This document shows positions 49,006 through 63,235 of a stretch of 64,000 bases of DNA, in pieces. Both the position numbers and the translations under genes were made by a program. Below the pieces are notes generated by a model. The model had not been told where the DNA came from. It worked only from the letters and a program-made list of their open reading frames with translations, and searched no databases. How positions within the stretch are numbered: the first letter of the stretch is position 1; every line of letters starts with the position of its first letter. Origin of the DNA: Ashinkailepas kermadecensis (taxonomy: Eukaryota > Arthropoda > Thecostraca > Neolepadidae); NCBI GenBank assembly GCA_034440615.1, contig JAOTOM010005112.1:479501-543500 (forward strand), read 5' to 3'.

Positions 49006-50779
49006 GGCTGTCACGCTGACTGGCTGACGGCCGGGATATTGGCCAGACGTGTCTGCTCCAGGTGAATCTACGCGCTCGTGAACACCGACGATGCATTTCA
49101 GGATTAGCTTCTCGTCAAACATGTCACCCAAGCTGTGGGCACAGCAAAGCTGTCAGAAGGACTGGTCTCGTCAGCAGGATCCGTTGGCCCTACTCATGGG
49201 CGATGCCAATTATTTTGGTAAGGGACGGGAAGGGGCGACAGGGCTTTTAGATATATTTTGCCCAATGCAATGCCATAGGCGTCATGCTAAGTTTCCCGAA
49301 AGTTACGAGATGTGTCCTGCTGTCCTCCGCCGTGGCGACGCCCATGACCCCACCTATGCAAGACTTTGCTAGGCCTGGGCCCAGAGGCCAATCGATCGCT
49401 TCACTTTATTATGTTTATTTATGAAAGAATATAATGCTCTTGGTGGCATGTAGGCGTTGAAAATAATTTGGTTGTCTGCGACTACGCATCCTAAACGGTG
49501 CTGCTATTACTAACTTCAGATTGCGTCATTTTCTCAAGACAGTCGCTAGGTAACTTCGCGCATGCGGTGAATCCAACAATCTTGCGCCATCAAAGACAGT
49601 GATAATGATCGCATGCCTGCCGCACGAGGTCGTCGGCGTTCTGCACCGAATCGGATCTATCCAGCTACCCTGGCTACAGCTACCCCAGCGCGGCTGGAGA
49701 TCCCGGGTGGGTCGGAGGGGTTCGGCTCCCCTGGTTTGGTACCCTGCTTATGTTGTTACCTGTCATTTTCCATATTCGATGTGAAAATATGTTCTGAAAT
49801 TAAGGACCTGAACCATCCCCCTGGTTTGGTAAGAGATATTCTGCCTTGTACCCAGCCGATATTTGTAATTTCAATTCGAAGCTTTTACATTTGAACAATG
49901 TGAGATGTGTACGAGAATGCATGCTTGCCGATGTTTGTTGCGACACCGTAGGCAATTATGTGCTGGCGAAGATTAGCATGGCGATAAGTAATATCGGATA
50001 TTTGAATGGATTAGCGGTCAACACAGAATACCAGGCCCAATATTTCACTGTCCGTGTTGCAATAACTATACATTCAATGGCATCGTAAGGGAATGGTAGA
50101 ATGCACTACAAACTCAGCACGCATAATAGATCCTACCAGTATATAAACGCAGTGGATAGTGGGTGTCGCTGTCGTCCCATCACCCCGAAAATTAAGGACT
50201 TTAGCAGCTCGCAACTGTCACAGTACATGGAGGACAATGTACTGTGACTCCCCTCGCTGATGCCAACAAGATCACAAGTCACGATCATTGTTCTCATGGG
50301 GTCAAAATTCCCAAATGCGAAGCTTTGGAAACTCAGGCCAATAATTCCGACAGCGTGAGTGAGCGAACGGAGGATGGGAATGGACGCAGTCTTAAAACGA
50401 GACCAATTGAGACTCAATCATCTTTCTTTGCAAGGGTTTCAAGAATGTCTCCTGATTCAGGGTAATTATGTAAATCTGCATGTCGAAATAATATATAATG
50501 ACACATTGCTTAGGTTATGCTAGACTACATCAAATTGTTCAGTTTCTTATATATATGGCACCATATCTAAGATATTGAGGTATAAAACCTTTGATTTCAT
50601 AGGTTAGGTTTCGATAGGCCTTCGATTAGACCCCACTTTGCATCCGGATTTAGGCATGCCAAGGCATCCTGCTCACAAAGGATAGTGTGCTGAAAGTACA
50701 CTGCAATGAAAAAATAATAATGACGGCAAGTGAGTCCTGAAGGATGATCGTCACACACAAGATAAAACAACACTGACAC
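49006..50779. other. No gene recognised
   Basis: Only short unsupported frames. Confidence 0.45.
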
Positions 50780-50789
50780 CATGGGCGTT

Positions 50790-50962
50790 ATTTTGTATGC
50801 TTTTCAGGGGGCAAGTATCCTCTCAATGTTGGCTTTGCCCCCCTCACCAAATAACTTCAACACTTAATATGGGGCACTAGGTGTGTACCTCCAATCTATT
50901 TGGGCCCGCCCACATTCTCCATGTATTGTGCCCCTATGACAATTCCTGAATCCGCCCCTAGA
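50790..50962 (+). mobile_element. GGGGCGGATCCAGG-family element, fragment
   Basis: It ends gcccctatgacaattcctga then atccgcccct, the right terminus of this family (compare 53430 and 60345). Internal gcccccctcacc and ggggcactagg match other members. The left end is decayed. Confidence 0.6.
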
Positions 50963-51955
50963 ACTAGTTTATGCCACCGCAAACATGGCAACACAGCAGC
51001 ACACACTTCGATGCCGATCGGATTTCAGCCACTAACTCCCACTTTTGAAGCCGATATATCAAAACGCTTCCGGTCAATACAAATTATTGTTGCGCCATTC
51101 AACGTAAAATTCAATTCTGCGAATGCAATGAAAAAAAAGTATGAAAGTAGTACATAAATGAGCGATCCACATCCGTTTTGTCTACTCTTGGAGAAATTGG
51201 GCGGTGCTGTCGACCCCATTCTCTCCACTGGGCGTGTTAACGTGGTATTGTCATAGTTATTGCTACATGAGAAACTAACAAAGTTTGCCTAGTTCTAGCA
51301 TGCCACTGACATGCAAGGTTGGCTGTTTTCCCGGCCACATTCCCAGATTTACATCCAATGAATACGTCCCTCGAGGTCCACAAACAAGAGGTTCATAGCC
51401 ATCATAACAATTATATTGGACACTCGGGACCTCGTTATTTCCATTTTCCTGAGCACATAGCCAGCTTAACTGGTGTATCATGCCAATTGTGTGTATTGAA
51501 TGTGCCTTTTGAGGGGGTAAGCTTGCATATCTTGCACACAGCGATGAATTAACCTACTGTTGGAATCTACTCAATTGCAACATATTCATAATGATGAAAA
51601 CGTGTTACATTGGTGCCGTTCCTTGTCTGTGAGTCGTCGACGGACGTCAGTCCGGATTAGGGCCCGGGCAAACACGTCCAGTGAGCACGTCCGGCGAGCC
51701 AGTCGTGAACCGTGCACGGACATGGGCCCGGAGCAGGTGCCGGACGAGCACGCTCGCTCCGCTCAGCACCGACAACTCACGAATTACAGACGAGTCGTGG
51801 CGCTGTGGCCCGGCACTGGTCGCATGTGCGCTACCGGTCACGTCGCCACTGACACCACTCCTGGTGGAGGAAACGTCCGCGCCGCACATTGCCAGGTGCC
51901 GTACCTTGGCCGACTGCTGCCGTTGGTGCTCCCAGGAGAGGCACAGGCACCTCGG
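50963..51955. other. No gene recognised
   Basis: The GC-rich part (51640-51960) has overlapping frames on both strands, the composition effect again. Confidence 0.4.
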
Positions 51956-51957
51956 TG

Positions 51958-52060
51958 CATACGGAAGAACTGCGGACACCTCAGCATACCTGGAGAGGTG
52001 CTGAGATGCGGACACCTCAGCATACCCGGAGAGGTGCTGAGGTGCGGACACCTTAGTATA
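51958..52060 (+). repeat. ~35-bp tandem repeat, ~3 copies
   Basis: gcggacacctcagcata(c), (c/t)ggagaggtgctgag(a/g)t recur three times, the last diverged. Confidence 0.88.
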
Positions 52061-52075
52061 CTCGTGGGAGACACG

Positions 52076-53068
52076 GGTAACCTGATTATATTTTGGAGGG
52101 GTGTGAGCGCCTTAGTATGCTTAGCATATTGACAGGTACGTCTGTACACTCGCTAGAGGAGCAGGTGCGTCAGTACACTTGGGAGAGTGTGAGTAGCTCA
52201 GTCTGCAAGTGCCGCAGGAAGTGGCAGTTGGCACATGGATGGATCGAACATCTGGAAATGGCCAATATTTCCCGAGGGTAGACGGCGCAGCTGATCATAC
52301 ACCGACGGCTCTCAGCGGTCTTTCTATCACCCGTCACCAAGTCGTTTCGCAGTCCGTTGAACTTGGGCGCAGCTCTGTGTTAAACCGTGAATTCAAGTAG
52401 AAAACTAACGCATTCAAATGGCTTCGGCAGAGTCGTTGAGTTCCTGTAACAAATCGCGAAGTCAATGAGCGATTACTTCAAGTGTCAGGATACTGCTACG
52501 TGGATAGAAAGGCCAACATTTAAAGAAATATAAATCCATCAATCACCGCCGAAGCTATAGAACTATCGTAGAGACTGACAGGGCAGACTCGGCTCCCACC
52601 AAAGCGTATTGGCCGCGCGACGTCAGAGCAGCAGAAGTGTTTCTTTCATAAGCTTAACGTAATGGAAGGAGGTCACTTTTTGAGGAAGCCAAGCGCGAAA
52701 AGGATGCGTTTTTTTAAAGATTAAAACGTCCCTCATTTAAAAGACACATTCCATTACTATACAGAAATGGAACCTATTTGGATTTTCCTTGCTTATGAAT
52801 ATTGCATATTTATTATCAAAGATAATCCTAAGCCGTTCCACAGTGCCTATGAATGAATATGGTATGGGGCGACCAATGTATAAAGGAAGTAATAGGATTA
52901 TAATCAATGACGGATCTGGGATGTCGCTAAGGAGTGCGGGAATAGAACTTTGAGGAGGCGCCTACATGCTGTCAGGTCAGGGGCCATGAACATAGCCATA
53001 CGAAATCATCAAGGGACACTATCGTCTCCTTCCCAGGCTTTACTCAGTGTGCGTACACCCATAGACGT
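52076..53068. other. No gene recognised
   Basis: Nothing is supported. Confidence 0.4.
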
Positions 53069-53069
53069 C

Positions 53070-53447
53070 AGGGGCGGAAACAGGGGGAGGGGGCACTGGG
53101 GGCATGTGCCCCCATGAAAATTGGCACTCATCCGGCCGAAAAAGGCGCCCATCCGGGGAGTCTTGAGTCCCCCCCCCTCGAATTTTTCGGCCCGAGGTGC
53201 ACCTCTGAGAGAAAAAGGCCCCTCGGTGTGCTGGAGTGCACCCTGCCCTAAACTTTCAGCCAGTGGCGCCTCTTCTAAGAAAAAGCTTCAGTGTGCTCGG
53301 GTTCACCCCCTCGATTTGCTTAGCCAGAGGCGCTCCTCTGAGAGAAAAAGGAGCCCTTTCAGTGTACTCGAGTGCACACCCACTCAAATTTTTGCAGGCA
53401 CACCTCCTGAGACAAATTGCCCCTCATGACAATTCCTAGATCCACCC
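53070..53447 (+). mobile_element. GGGGCGGATCCAGG-family element, ~375 bp
   Basis: It starts caggggcggaaacagggg and ends catgacaattcctagatcca followed by ccc, imperfect inverted termini. The interior has ggcatgtgcccccatgaaaa near the left end and ~75-bp internal units (ctctgagagaaaaagg, cagtgtgctcgggt). No coding capacity. It fits a small non-autonomous terminal-inverted-repeat element. Confidence 0.7.
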
Positions 53448-53716
53448 ATGATAGGAGTAATGCTAAATGTAATTGGGGAACATGGTTTCAGTAGGGAAGC
53501 GCTCTCGACTCCTCAGGAAGAAGGCACGTTTCCTCAATACTTCCAGTTGGTTGAAGGCCTGCAGGGGAAAGGCGCCCCTCTGAAACGAAAAAGCTCCTTT
53601 AGGCATGCTCAAGTGCACCCTCCTCCCCGCTCAACAGATTTTTCCTATAGAGGGAAGCTGAATGCTCCCCTCTGAGGAAATGCGCCCCCTTAAACGTTCC
53701 TGGATTCGCCCATGTT
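53448..53716 (+). mobile_element. Possible second GGGGCGGATCCAGG-family fragment
   Basis: The internal ctctgaaacgaaaaagctcc and ...cgtttcctggattcgccca-like right end resemble the preceding element and follow it directly. The left end is not clear. Confidence 0.5.
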
Positions 53717-53989
53717 ATGTCTGCGGTGAATGTGGGCACGTCGCCGCTGCACGCGGTGGAGGAGGCCATTGGGGAGGGTCTTCGGTGGCCGCAGCAGCCA
53801 CCGGAGAGGCAGGCCAGGTCAACGGTGGTGGTACCGTCAGCGCCCAGTGGGTTTGTACCGCGGCCTATCAGCATTAGAATGCTAAGAAGTCTGGAACGAG
53901 ATTTGGCCTCCGTTGGCGTGCGGTCCGGCTACATCCTGCACCGCCTCGCACCAGCCCAAGGAACCCCTCAAGGTAGTCACGCTGAAGGC

Positions 53990-56275
<2,286 letters not shown>

Positions 56276-57187
56276 AACGGGTTAAAAAAGAACACCTAGG
56301 GCTTCGGTTCGTTAGCCAATCTGGGAGCATACTTAACCAACGAGATGAGGTATATCAAAGCTCAGAGGATATTCGGATTTGCTGACCATCAGAAAATGTA
56401 GGAAGAAGAGAAATAATCATCGAAATGTATTGATCGAATTTTCACAGCGAACCACCATACGAAGCATTCCACACGTCAAATAAAGCACAAGACTATCACG
56501 TGGCAGTAATTAGCAAAACGTGAGAGGCCGAGCAGAAACCAGATAAGCACCCGAAGTGTGGCAAATGCGCCGAACGCGCAAGGCTGGTGTACACGTGCAC
56601 GAACGTTGACGTTTTGGCGACCGGGCGTTATTATCTGGAATGTCTGAAATTGGAGAGAAAATAACTTTTTTTTGGTGCAGGTGTAATTTCAGCAGTGTGA
56701 GGTGACTTGTCAAGAGATACCAAAAGAAAAGCCTTCGAACAGGTTGGGAAGTTAGGGTTCAAATCCGATGACACAAAAACGATGGTGGTAGATTCGGACC
56801 CCTCCACAGGGCAATCAGCTTGGTCACTAATTATATTATTTAAAAAGGACACCATCAAAAAATAATAGTAGTCTCAACCCGGGAACATTTATAAAAATGA
56901 AGAGCGGTGGCCCCCTCCAGATGCGTTTGCCCCCACCTAGCGGAAATCCTAGGTACGCCACTGCCCTATCATAGTCCAGATGGCCCTTCGCAGCTCCCAG
57001 CTACTTCCAGTCCGGAGACTCTCCCACAGTTCAGGATCCCCCCTCAGTACATAGGAACCCGCCGAGTGCTGAACGCTCAAACAGCTCTGAGAGGACCCTC
57101 GCAACACACACCAGGAATGGTGAAGAAATGTATGAGATGCAGTCATGCCTGTCATCGGGGGAAAATGATTATAGCGCCTGCACACTC
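56276..57187. other. No gene recognised
   Basis: At 56905-56965, ggtggccccctccag and aggtacgccactgccc look like the end of a small dispersed element of unknown family. Confidence 0.4.
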
Positions 57188-57640
57188 CAGCCCACACTTG
57201 TCACGGCGCCAGGAGCCAGCCGGGTATACTACAGGCGCTCGGTGCCGGGTATACTCAGGCGCTCCAGCCCACACTTGTCACGGCGCCAGAAGTCAGCTGG
57301 GTATACTACAGGCGCTCGGTGCCGGGTATACTACAGGCGCTCCAGCCCACACTTGTCACGGCGCCAGAAGTCAGCTGGGTATACTACAGGCGCTCGGTGC
57401 CGGGTATACTACAGGCGCTCCAGCCCACACTTGTCACGGCGCCAGAAGTCAGCTGGGTATACTACAGGCGCTCGGCGCCGGGTATGCTACAGGCGCTCCA
57501 GCCCACACTTGTCACGGCGCCAGGAGCCAGCCGGATATACTACAGGCGCTCGGTGCCAGGTATATTACAGGCGCTCCAGCCCACACTTGTCACGGCGCCA
57601 GAAGTCAGCCGGGTATACTACAGGTGCTCGGTACAAAATG
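57188..57640 (+). repeat. 78-bp minisatellite, 6 copies
   Basis: Units start cagcccacacttgtcacggc, with starts at 57188, 57265, 57343, 57421, 57499 and 57577. Each contains a tandem sub-duplication gggtatactacaggcgctc(g/c). The 78-bp period (26 codons) leaves three plus-strand frames open; no gene is supported. Confidence 0.95.
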
Positions 57641-58150
57641 AGAGCACCTGCACAGACGTCTCGTATCCCCAGTACAGGCGCCTATTTGAGTGTAAGGAGG
57701 AGGGAGGGGATGACCTCCATTAAGAAAAGTGGCCGGACTCCACCTGGCTGTTCAGTTCTTTCATCTTTATTGCAGTGGCGGCGACGGTGGTGGCGTCGTT
57801 CGTTCGTTGGACAAAACCTTCTCGGCTTTTAACGTGAAATGACTGTGCTGGACGGCCGCTGCCGGGCTGCTGCGACCAGCCAGGTCGATCGTTTCTCAGC
57901 TATTTCTTTAGCCTTGACTTTTCTGTCAGCAGCATTTGTTAGGGGAGGAGAGGAAACTGCGCCTCGGAAATTGCGGCAGGGTGGCGATGGATCGGATCGC
58001 TGTGTTGACAGGCCGCAGGATGTGAACTCTTGTAGTGACCACTCTTGTCAACTAATCTCCACCAATGACGGATACTGAGAAATGAATGGCCGCACTGAAG
58101 CTCGGGAAAATAATTATTTTGGGGTCCCAAAAATAGTAACCACTTTTCAC
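57641..58150. other. No gene recognised
   Basis: Nothing is supported. Confidence 0.4.
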
Positions 58151-58152
58151 GG

Positions 58153-58352
58153 AAATCTGTCACAACCCCGCCACGGATATCTGTCACCACCCCGCCACGA
58201 ATATCTGTCACCACCCCGCCACCAAAATCTGTCACAACCCCGCCACGAACATCTGTCACCACCCCGCCACGAACATCTGTCACCACCCCGTCGGTAACAT
58301 CTGTCACCACCCCGCCACGAACATCTGTCACCACTCCGCCACGAACATCTGG
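58153..58352 (+). repeat. 24-bp minisatellite, ~8 copies
   Basis: The unit is atctgtcaccaccccgccac then gaac, with point variants. It gives an 8-codon repeat in the minus-strand frame (RGGVVTDV). Confidence 0.95.
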
Positions 58353-58424
58353 CTGCGCGCCTGGCTGTCCGGAGCTGGCAATTAATATTGGCACCGCATG
58401 ATATATAAGACTATGTGGTGGATT

Positions 58425-58520
58425 CTGATCACAGGGGGGGGTATGATGCCCTTCTCCCTTCATGTTCAAGGAGGGGGGGGGTGACTCGGTTAGTCCCACC
58501 CTGGATCCGCCAGTGGGATT
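58425..58520 (+). mobile_element. GGGGCGGATCCAGG-family fragment (short)
   Basis: It has G-rich runs, atgatgcccttctccc, and the terminus accctggatccgccagtgg. Too short to define both ends. Confidence 0.5.
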
Positions 58521-59262
58521 AATGCTTAGTTGAGCATAGCCAATGATGTCATGCATGGTTCACATGGATTGATGAGAAAAGCTCGCCAAGATACGCAGCC
58601 TACCTATTTGTCCTGAGGATAACCATATTAGGATAAATATGCTACTACTTCGCATCGCTGTCGCACCTGGCCAGTGGCAAAATACATCAGTCCACTAAGA
58701 GCTATTGTGAAAAGCGGTTGCGAACCTCCCAAAGATGCATTCAAAAACGTCAAAATCTCAAATAGAGATGATAAGGGATCAAAAATGCTGTCAATGCATT
58801 GCCAAAATATGCTTATTTTAATCGAAGATGACAGTTGCTGTACACTTACGACGGCCTGATTATATGAGATTCGCTGGGTCCTTCTCTCTTCCTTAATAGT
58901 AGGCGCAAGTAGTGTGGACCGGCACGGCTGCAACATCTGCCGCACTATTTACGCCAATGGAATGCGTTTGGCAATGTTGGCAAATAGTATCATTTTAATG
59001 GTTTCTTAGCACATTTACATCGGCATGTCTCATTCTGTAAAATAAATCCTTGATTGCAATATTGCAACAGGTATGTTGTGATCAGACAAAACGTCTTCAA
59101 TAATATCTTTATTCAGTGAGGATATTTATCCCGCCTCAAAAGAAGGGGCCAAAAGACTGCTTGACCATTCTATTCACGGAAAAGTGTGAGAGCATAGCCG
59201 TAGTGTCCCCACCCCGCACCCAACCCTCTTAGGTCCGCTAGTGCGAGCATCCCCAACCAGCA
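58521..59262. other. No gene recognised
   Basis: Nothing is supported. Confidence 0.4.
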
Positions 59263-59263
59263 T

Positions 59264-59428
59264 GGGCAGATACAGAGGGCACTAGGGACATGTGCCCCTC
59301 GAGGGAAGTGCACCCCTCTCGCTGAACGGAATTTTTTCAACCAAAGACGACCATTTCAGTTGAAAGACACCGTCTGAGTTTTACTCCAGTGAACCCTACC
59401 CCATGAACATTCCTGGATCTGTCCCTGC
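59264..59428 (+). mobile_element. GGGGCGGATCCAGG-family element, ~165 bp
   Basis: It begins gggcagatacagagggcact and ends gaacattcctggatctgtcc then ctg, inverted-terminus variants. gacatgtgcccctcgagg lies near the left end as in other members. An internal deletion relative to 53070 and 60012 is inferred from size. Confidence 0.7.
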
Positions 59429-60010
59429 CAACCAGGGTTGACAAATAGGCTATTCCTGGAGTTTTGGCGCCTGGATTATTATACTCTCCAGTAAATTATC
59501 ATCTCATTTTCTCGTTTGGGCGTTGAATAATGCTCTTTGACAATTAACTGTTCTGTAATTGTCCTAAGAATTCAGCGGAAAGTGCAAACGGAAATTCTGA
59601 TGTCACATGTTTGACATAAAAATCCTCCGTATTTAATTCCCCCCCCCCTCCCCCTCCCGAAAAAATATCCACACCTAGGATTGCGAAGAACAAATCCAAT
59701 CATCCCCCAAACTATATGCGAAGTTCCACTATTGTTGTTCATAGAGATTTATGGGTGCATCCCAGTGTGACTGGTTCAGTCTCCTTCGATGCAACATATC
59801 CCTCACCTAACATGCGACGGAGCAGTTCTAGATGTGCTCTTTTCATGTGTCTCTCATATTTGTTCCGATCACCATTCAAGTTATACTTTATTGTACTACA
59901 TTGTACGAGCTCAGGGTTATACACACAGAGAATAGTGGCTATGCTGTCCAGCGTCAAACATGTACAAATAACGGACGAATAACGGTTAGAAAAAAACATC
60001 AATACACAAA
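59429..60010. other. No gene; small similarity to 105-165
   Basis: It includes a C-run (59640-59660) and the segment resembling 105-165. A minus-strand 87-codon frame at 59739-60002 is not recognisable as any family. Confidence 0.4.
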
Positions 60011-60011
60011 A

Positions 60012-60366
60012 CAGGGGCGGATATAGGGGGTACTGGTGGCATGTGTCCCCCCATCCCCATCATATGGAAGGCCCTTCGGTCCGGAAAAGGCGAAGGCTCG
60101 AGCCCCTCCGCGAAGGCTCGAGTGCACCTCTTCCCCCGTCCCGCTCAACGGGTTTTCCAGCCGGAGGTGCCCCTGGGAGAGAAATAGTGGGCACCCCCAC
60201 CCTTAGGAAGGAAAAGATGCCACTTCAGTGTGCCCGAGTGTATCCCTCCACTGCTGGACGGATGTTTAGCCGAAGGCGCTCCTCCAGGTACTTTTGCAGT
60301 GGCGCCCCTCCGAAAAATGGTGCCCCTCCAGACAAGTGCACCCATGACAATTCCTGGATCCGCCGC
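60012..60366 (+). mobile_element. GGGGCGGATCCAGG-family element, ~355 bp
   Basis: It begins caggggcggatatagggg and ends catgacaattcctggatccg then ccg. The left subterminal ggcatgtgtccccccat matches 53100. Internal ctcgagtgcacctc-type units repeat. This is the best-preserved member in the window. Confidence 0.75.
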
Positions 60367-60905
60367 AGACGCAGAGTACACCCATGCATACATTCATAAC
60401 CGAAAAGAAAAAGAAGAAAGGATGCATAGTTCTCCATTCTTCCCCATGTGTCCGTAAGTCACTATTTATATCAAATAAAAATATCATCATTCGACCTCTC
60501 CTCCAAATCGGTAAGGAAACCAAACGCTACATACAGCACCGCACTCTGAAATAAAACTCAATCATGGCGTCTTACCATTGGCCATGGTGATTTCGAATAA
60601 TTATAACACACAGTTCATAAGTTGTGATATTTTGAATCACTGACATATTAAGCAGTTTTTAGTGCTTGATTTTGTTTTGTTCTTCCAATACTTCGTAATT
60701 TCTGAAACACTTACGTTAAGCATGTTCTTACCCACAATGAGTAGGATGTTAACCACAATGAAAATTAGCGTCGCATAACAGAGTTAGCTAATCCAGCATT
60801 TCGTCTGCGACTTCTTATCATCATTATGTGGATAAGGATAAATTATCTGCCAAGCAAAAACGAATTTTTTGTTGAAAAATTACTATTAATAATATAATCC
60901 TACAA
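60367..60905. other. No gene recognised
   Basis: AT-rich; nothing is supported. Confidence 0.4.
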
Positions 60906-60906
60906 A

Positions 60907-61002
<96 letters not shown>

Positions 61003-61005
61003 GTA

Positions 61006-61095
<90 letters not shown>
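60906..61095. repeat. (AT)n microsatellite, ~190 bp
   Basis: Alternating AT with occasional gt or ac interruptions in the left half. Confidence 0.97.
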
Positions 61096-61096
<1 letters not shown>

Positions 61097-62932
61097 GTAT
61101 GCATACGTACATATAGATATATACCCACATAAATAAACATATATCGCCATCTCTCATTCTCTTAGCCCACGTGTCTCCACGAGTGTCTAACGGTGAATGG
61201 TTTTTCGTTCGGGCAATTGTTTCTCTATTCATCGGCTACATTTAGCAGTTTCAAAATGAAGGGAGACGGAATTTCAGACATCCTCAGAAAGATACATCAC
61301 AAAAATATGGATATTTTCCGGTTTTCGGAGTGAAAAGTTTCCCTAAATTCGCCCGATCCTTGCCAATGCTTCGACGTGTCGTTTCCATCTAGGGGCTCTT
61401 CCATGATGGAAGCAAATTGAGCAATTAGGATTTGAATGCCGGAAGTTGAAATTTGTACTATCTATCGGTGGGTTCTGAATAGGTAAATTTTGTTTCCTAC
61501 TACGTAGTTAAGCACGTACTTTTTAAGCATACGTACTTGCCTTGCTTACGACGCGTATGTTTTTCGGGGGATGCGGACGATAATTTATGTTATGATTATT
61601 TGATCATTGGTAGCTCCTCTTTTACAACCTCCACTATAGATGTCAATGTTTCGGTCTAGGCGTCATTTAATTTGCCGATCTTTCGATCGTTTTCATCAAT
61701 ATCATGGGCACTCTTTGTCTCTGCATTCAATCTGCTTGCGATCCTCCAATTGGCGCACGTTGAGTCGGAGCGACGGTTCGCGGGTGCCGGCCAGCACTGC
61801 CTGGGGTGCGGTGACGTCACAGGTCACTGGGGTCGTGCTTAGGTGAGTGGCTGGTGCAGCAGTGTGGCTGCGTGACCTGGTGAGAGTTGAGACTGTCCGA
61901 GACGGGCGCGGTGGGATCACAACTGATCGCAGCACCAGGCGAGTACTCGCTGTGATGCGACTGTTCGATCACCAACCAAACAAACCCGCTGGCGTTTTCG
62001 GCAGGAATTCGCTTACCGAAACGCTAGATTATTGAATAATTATTTTCCATGAGCGATAGTTTATGAAACATTCCGCACTGCCATATCCCATCGGGCAGGA
62101 ATATAGCCTCATAGGAAGTTATTTTGTTCTGAACAATTTGTGAGGCGGCTTAATCCAGTGTGCGTCCATGGGATAACTGTAAGTGCGCGAATTATTACGT
62201 CTCTATCCAAGCGTTGTTCTTAGTGTACACATATTCACAGAGTTAGAAAAGTGCGCTCATACTAAGCACAACGCACCAGGGCATGTTATCTGCCCACGCG
62301 CTAGCGAATCACCATTTGGAAGACAGCATAACTTCAGTCAGATGCGTATGAAGTTATTGAGAAATCATCCCGGTTACGTAAAATGTTAACTGCATAAGAC
62401 ACTTCTCGCGTGCTAGCTGTGTAAATTCGGGTTAGGTAGTGGAGGATTGGATTATTCACTGATTGTCGACACGTCTGTACTCCATAATATATTGCATTTC
62501 AGAACATGGCATCAATTCTAGGGCTGAGTATTGCAGTTCCCTATCCCCACTACGTGATATGTCATGTCGTTCTCATGTCTCGCATTTCCAAATGTTCTCG
62601 CTTTTTATCGCACCAAGAGTCCCATGTCATCAAGCATCACGTCCCCCCCCCAATGGTTGGCATGACACCACCACCATTACCACCATCACGGCTGTGTCTG
62701 GTGACTCTGTTGAACTGAACAGGCCTGTAAGGAGCAGTCCTCTGTTCGACATAAGGCAGCACAGATCTTCTTACGACCGTACACACGGGGACGCAGTAGA
62801 CCGGCCAAGCATGAAGGCGGTAAGATGGTGCGCTCCAGCTCCGTTTTGACGTGTGTACAGGAGGGGTGTCCGGGGATACATTTTTATCCCTCCGGTCGTC
62901 TGGGATTAGTGTGGTGTGTAGACTCCGCAGTG
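61096..62932. other. No gene recognised
   Basis: A mixed region with unsupported short frames. Confidence 0.45.
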
Positions 62933-62958
62933 ATAACTTCCCATATATGGGAAGTTAT
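62933..62958. repeat. Perfect 26-bp palindrome
   Basis: ATAACTTCCC-ATATAT-GGGAAGTTAT reads the same on both strands. It is isolated, with no adjacent gene or repeat boundary identified. Confidence 0.85.
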
Positions 62959-63039
62959 GGCAGTTTTGGCAGGAAGTTGCACAGATCTGCCTTGTCCAGC
63001 ATAATACACATGTCCGGGTAGTTGCGGTTTCGTTTGGGT

Positions 63040-63235
63040 CGCACTCTTCATTCGGTCAGCGTGATGCGTCTGTGGAATGTCTTGTCTGTGGGCTGTCGGT
63101 GTATTGTCTTGACTGTGGGTTGTGTCCATGTCTGTGAGCGTCCGTCTGTTTGTTGTAGTTGTCTGTATCTGTGGGTGATCTGTATCTGTGTTCTGGCCGT
63201 GGGTTCTGTCACGTGCATTGTCCTGTCTAGTCTGG
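63040..63235 (+). repeat. Degenerate tgtctgtgggt-type repeat
   Basis: Recurrent tgtcttg, ctgtgggt and gtctgtatctgtg motifs, T/G-rich on this strand and strongly diverged. Confidence 0.6.

Noticed and set aside
58153..58352. CRISPR array
   Set aside because: Units are contiguous 24-bp tandem copies without unique spacers, and the genome is eukaryotic. The same applies to the other arrays.
62933..62958. loxP-like recombination site
   Set aside because: Only the outer 8 bases of each arm resemble loxP; the inner arm bases and the asymmetric spacer are absent.
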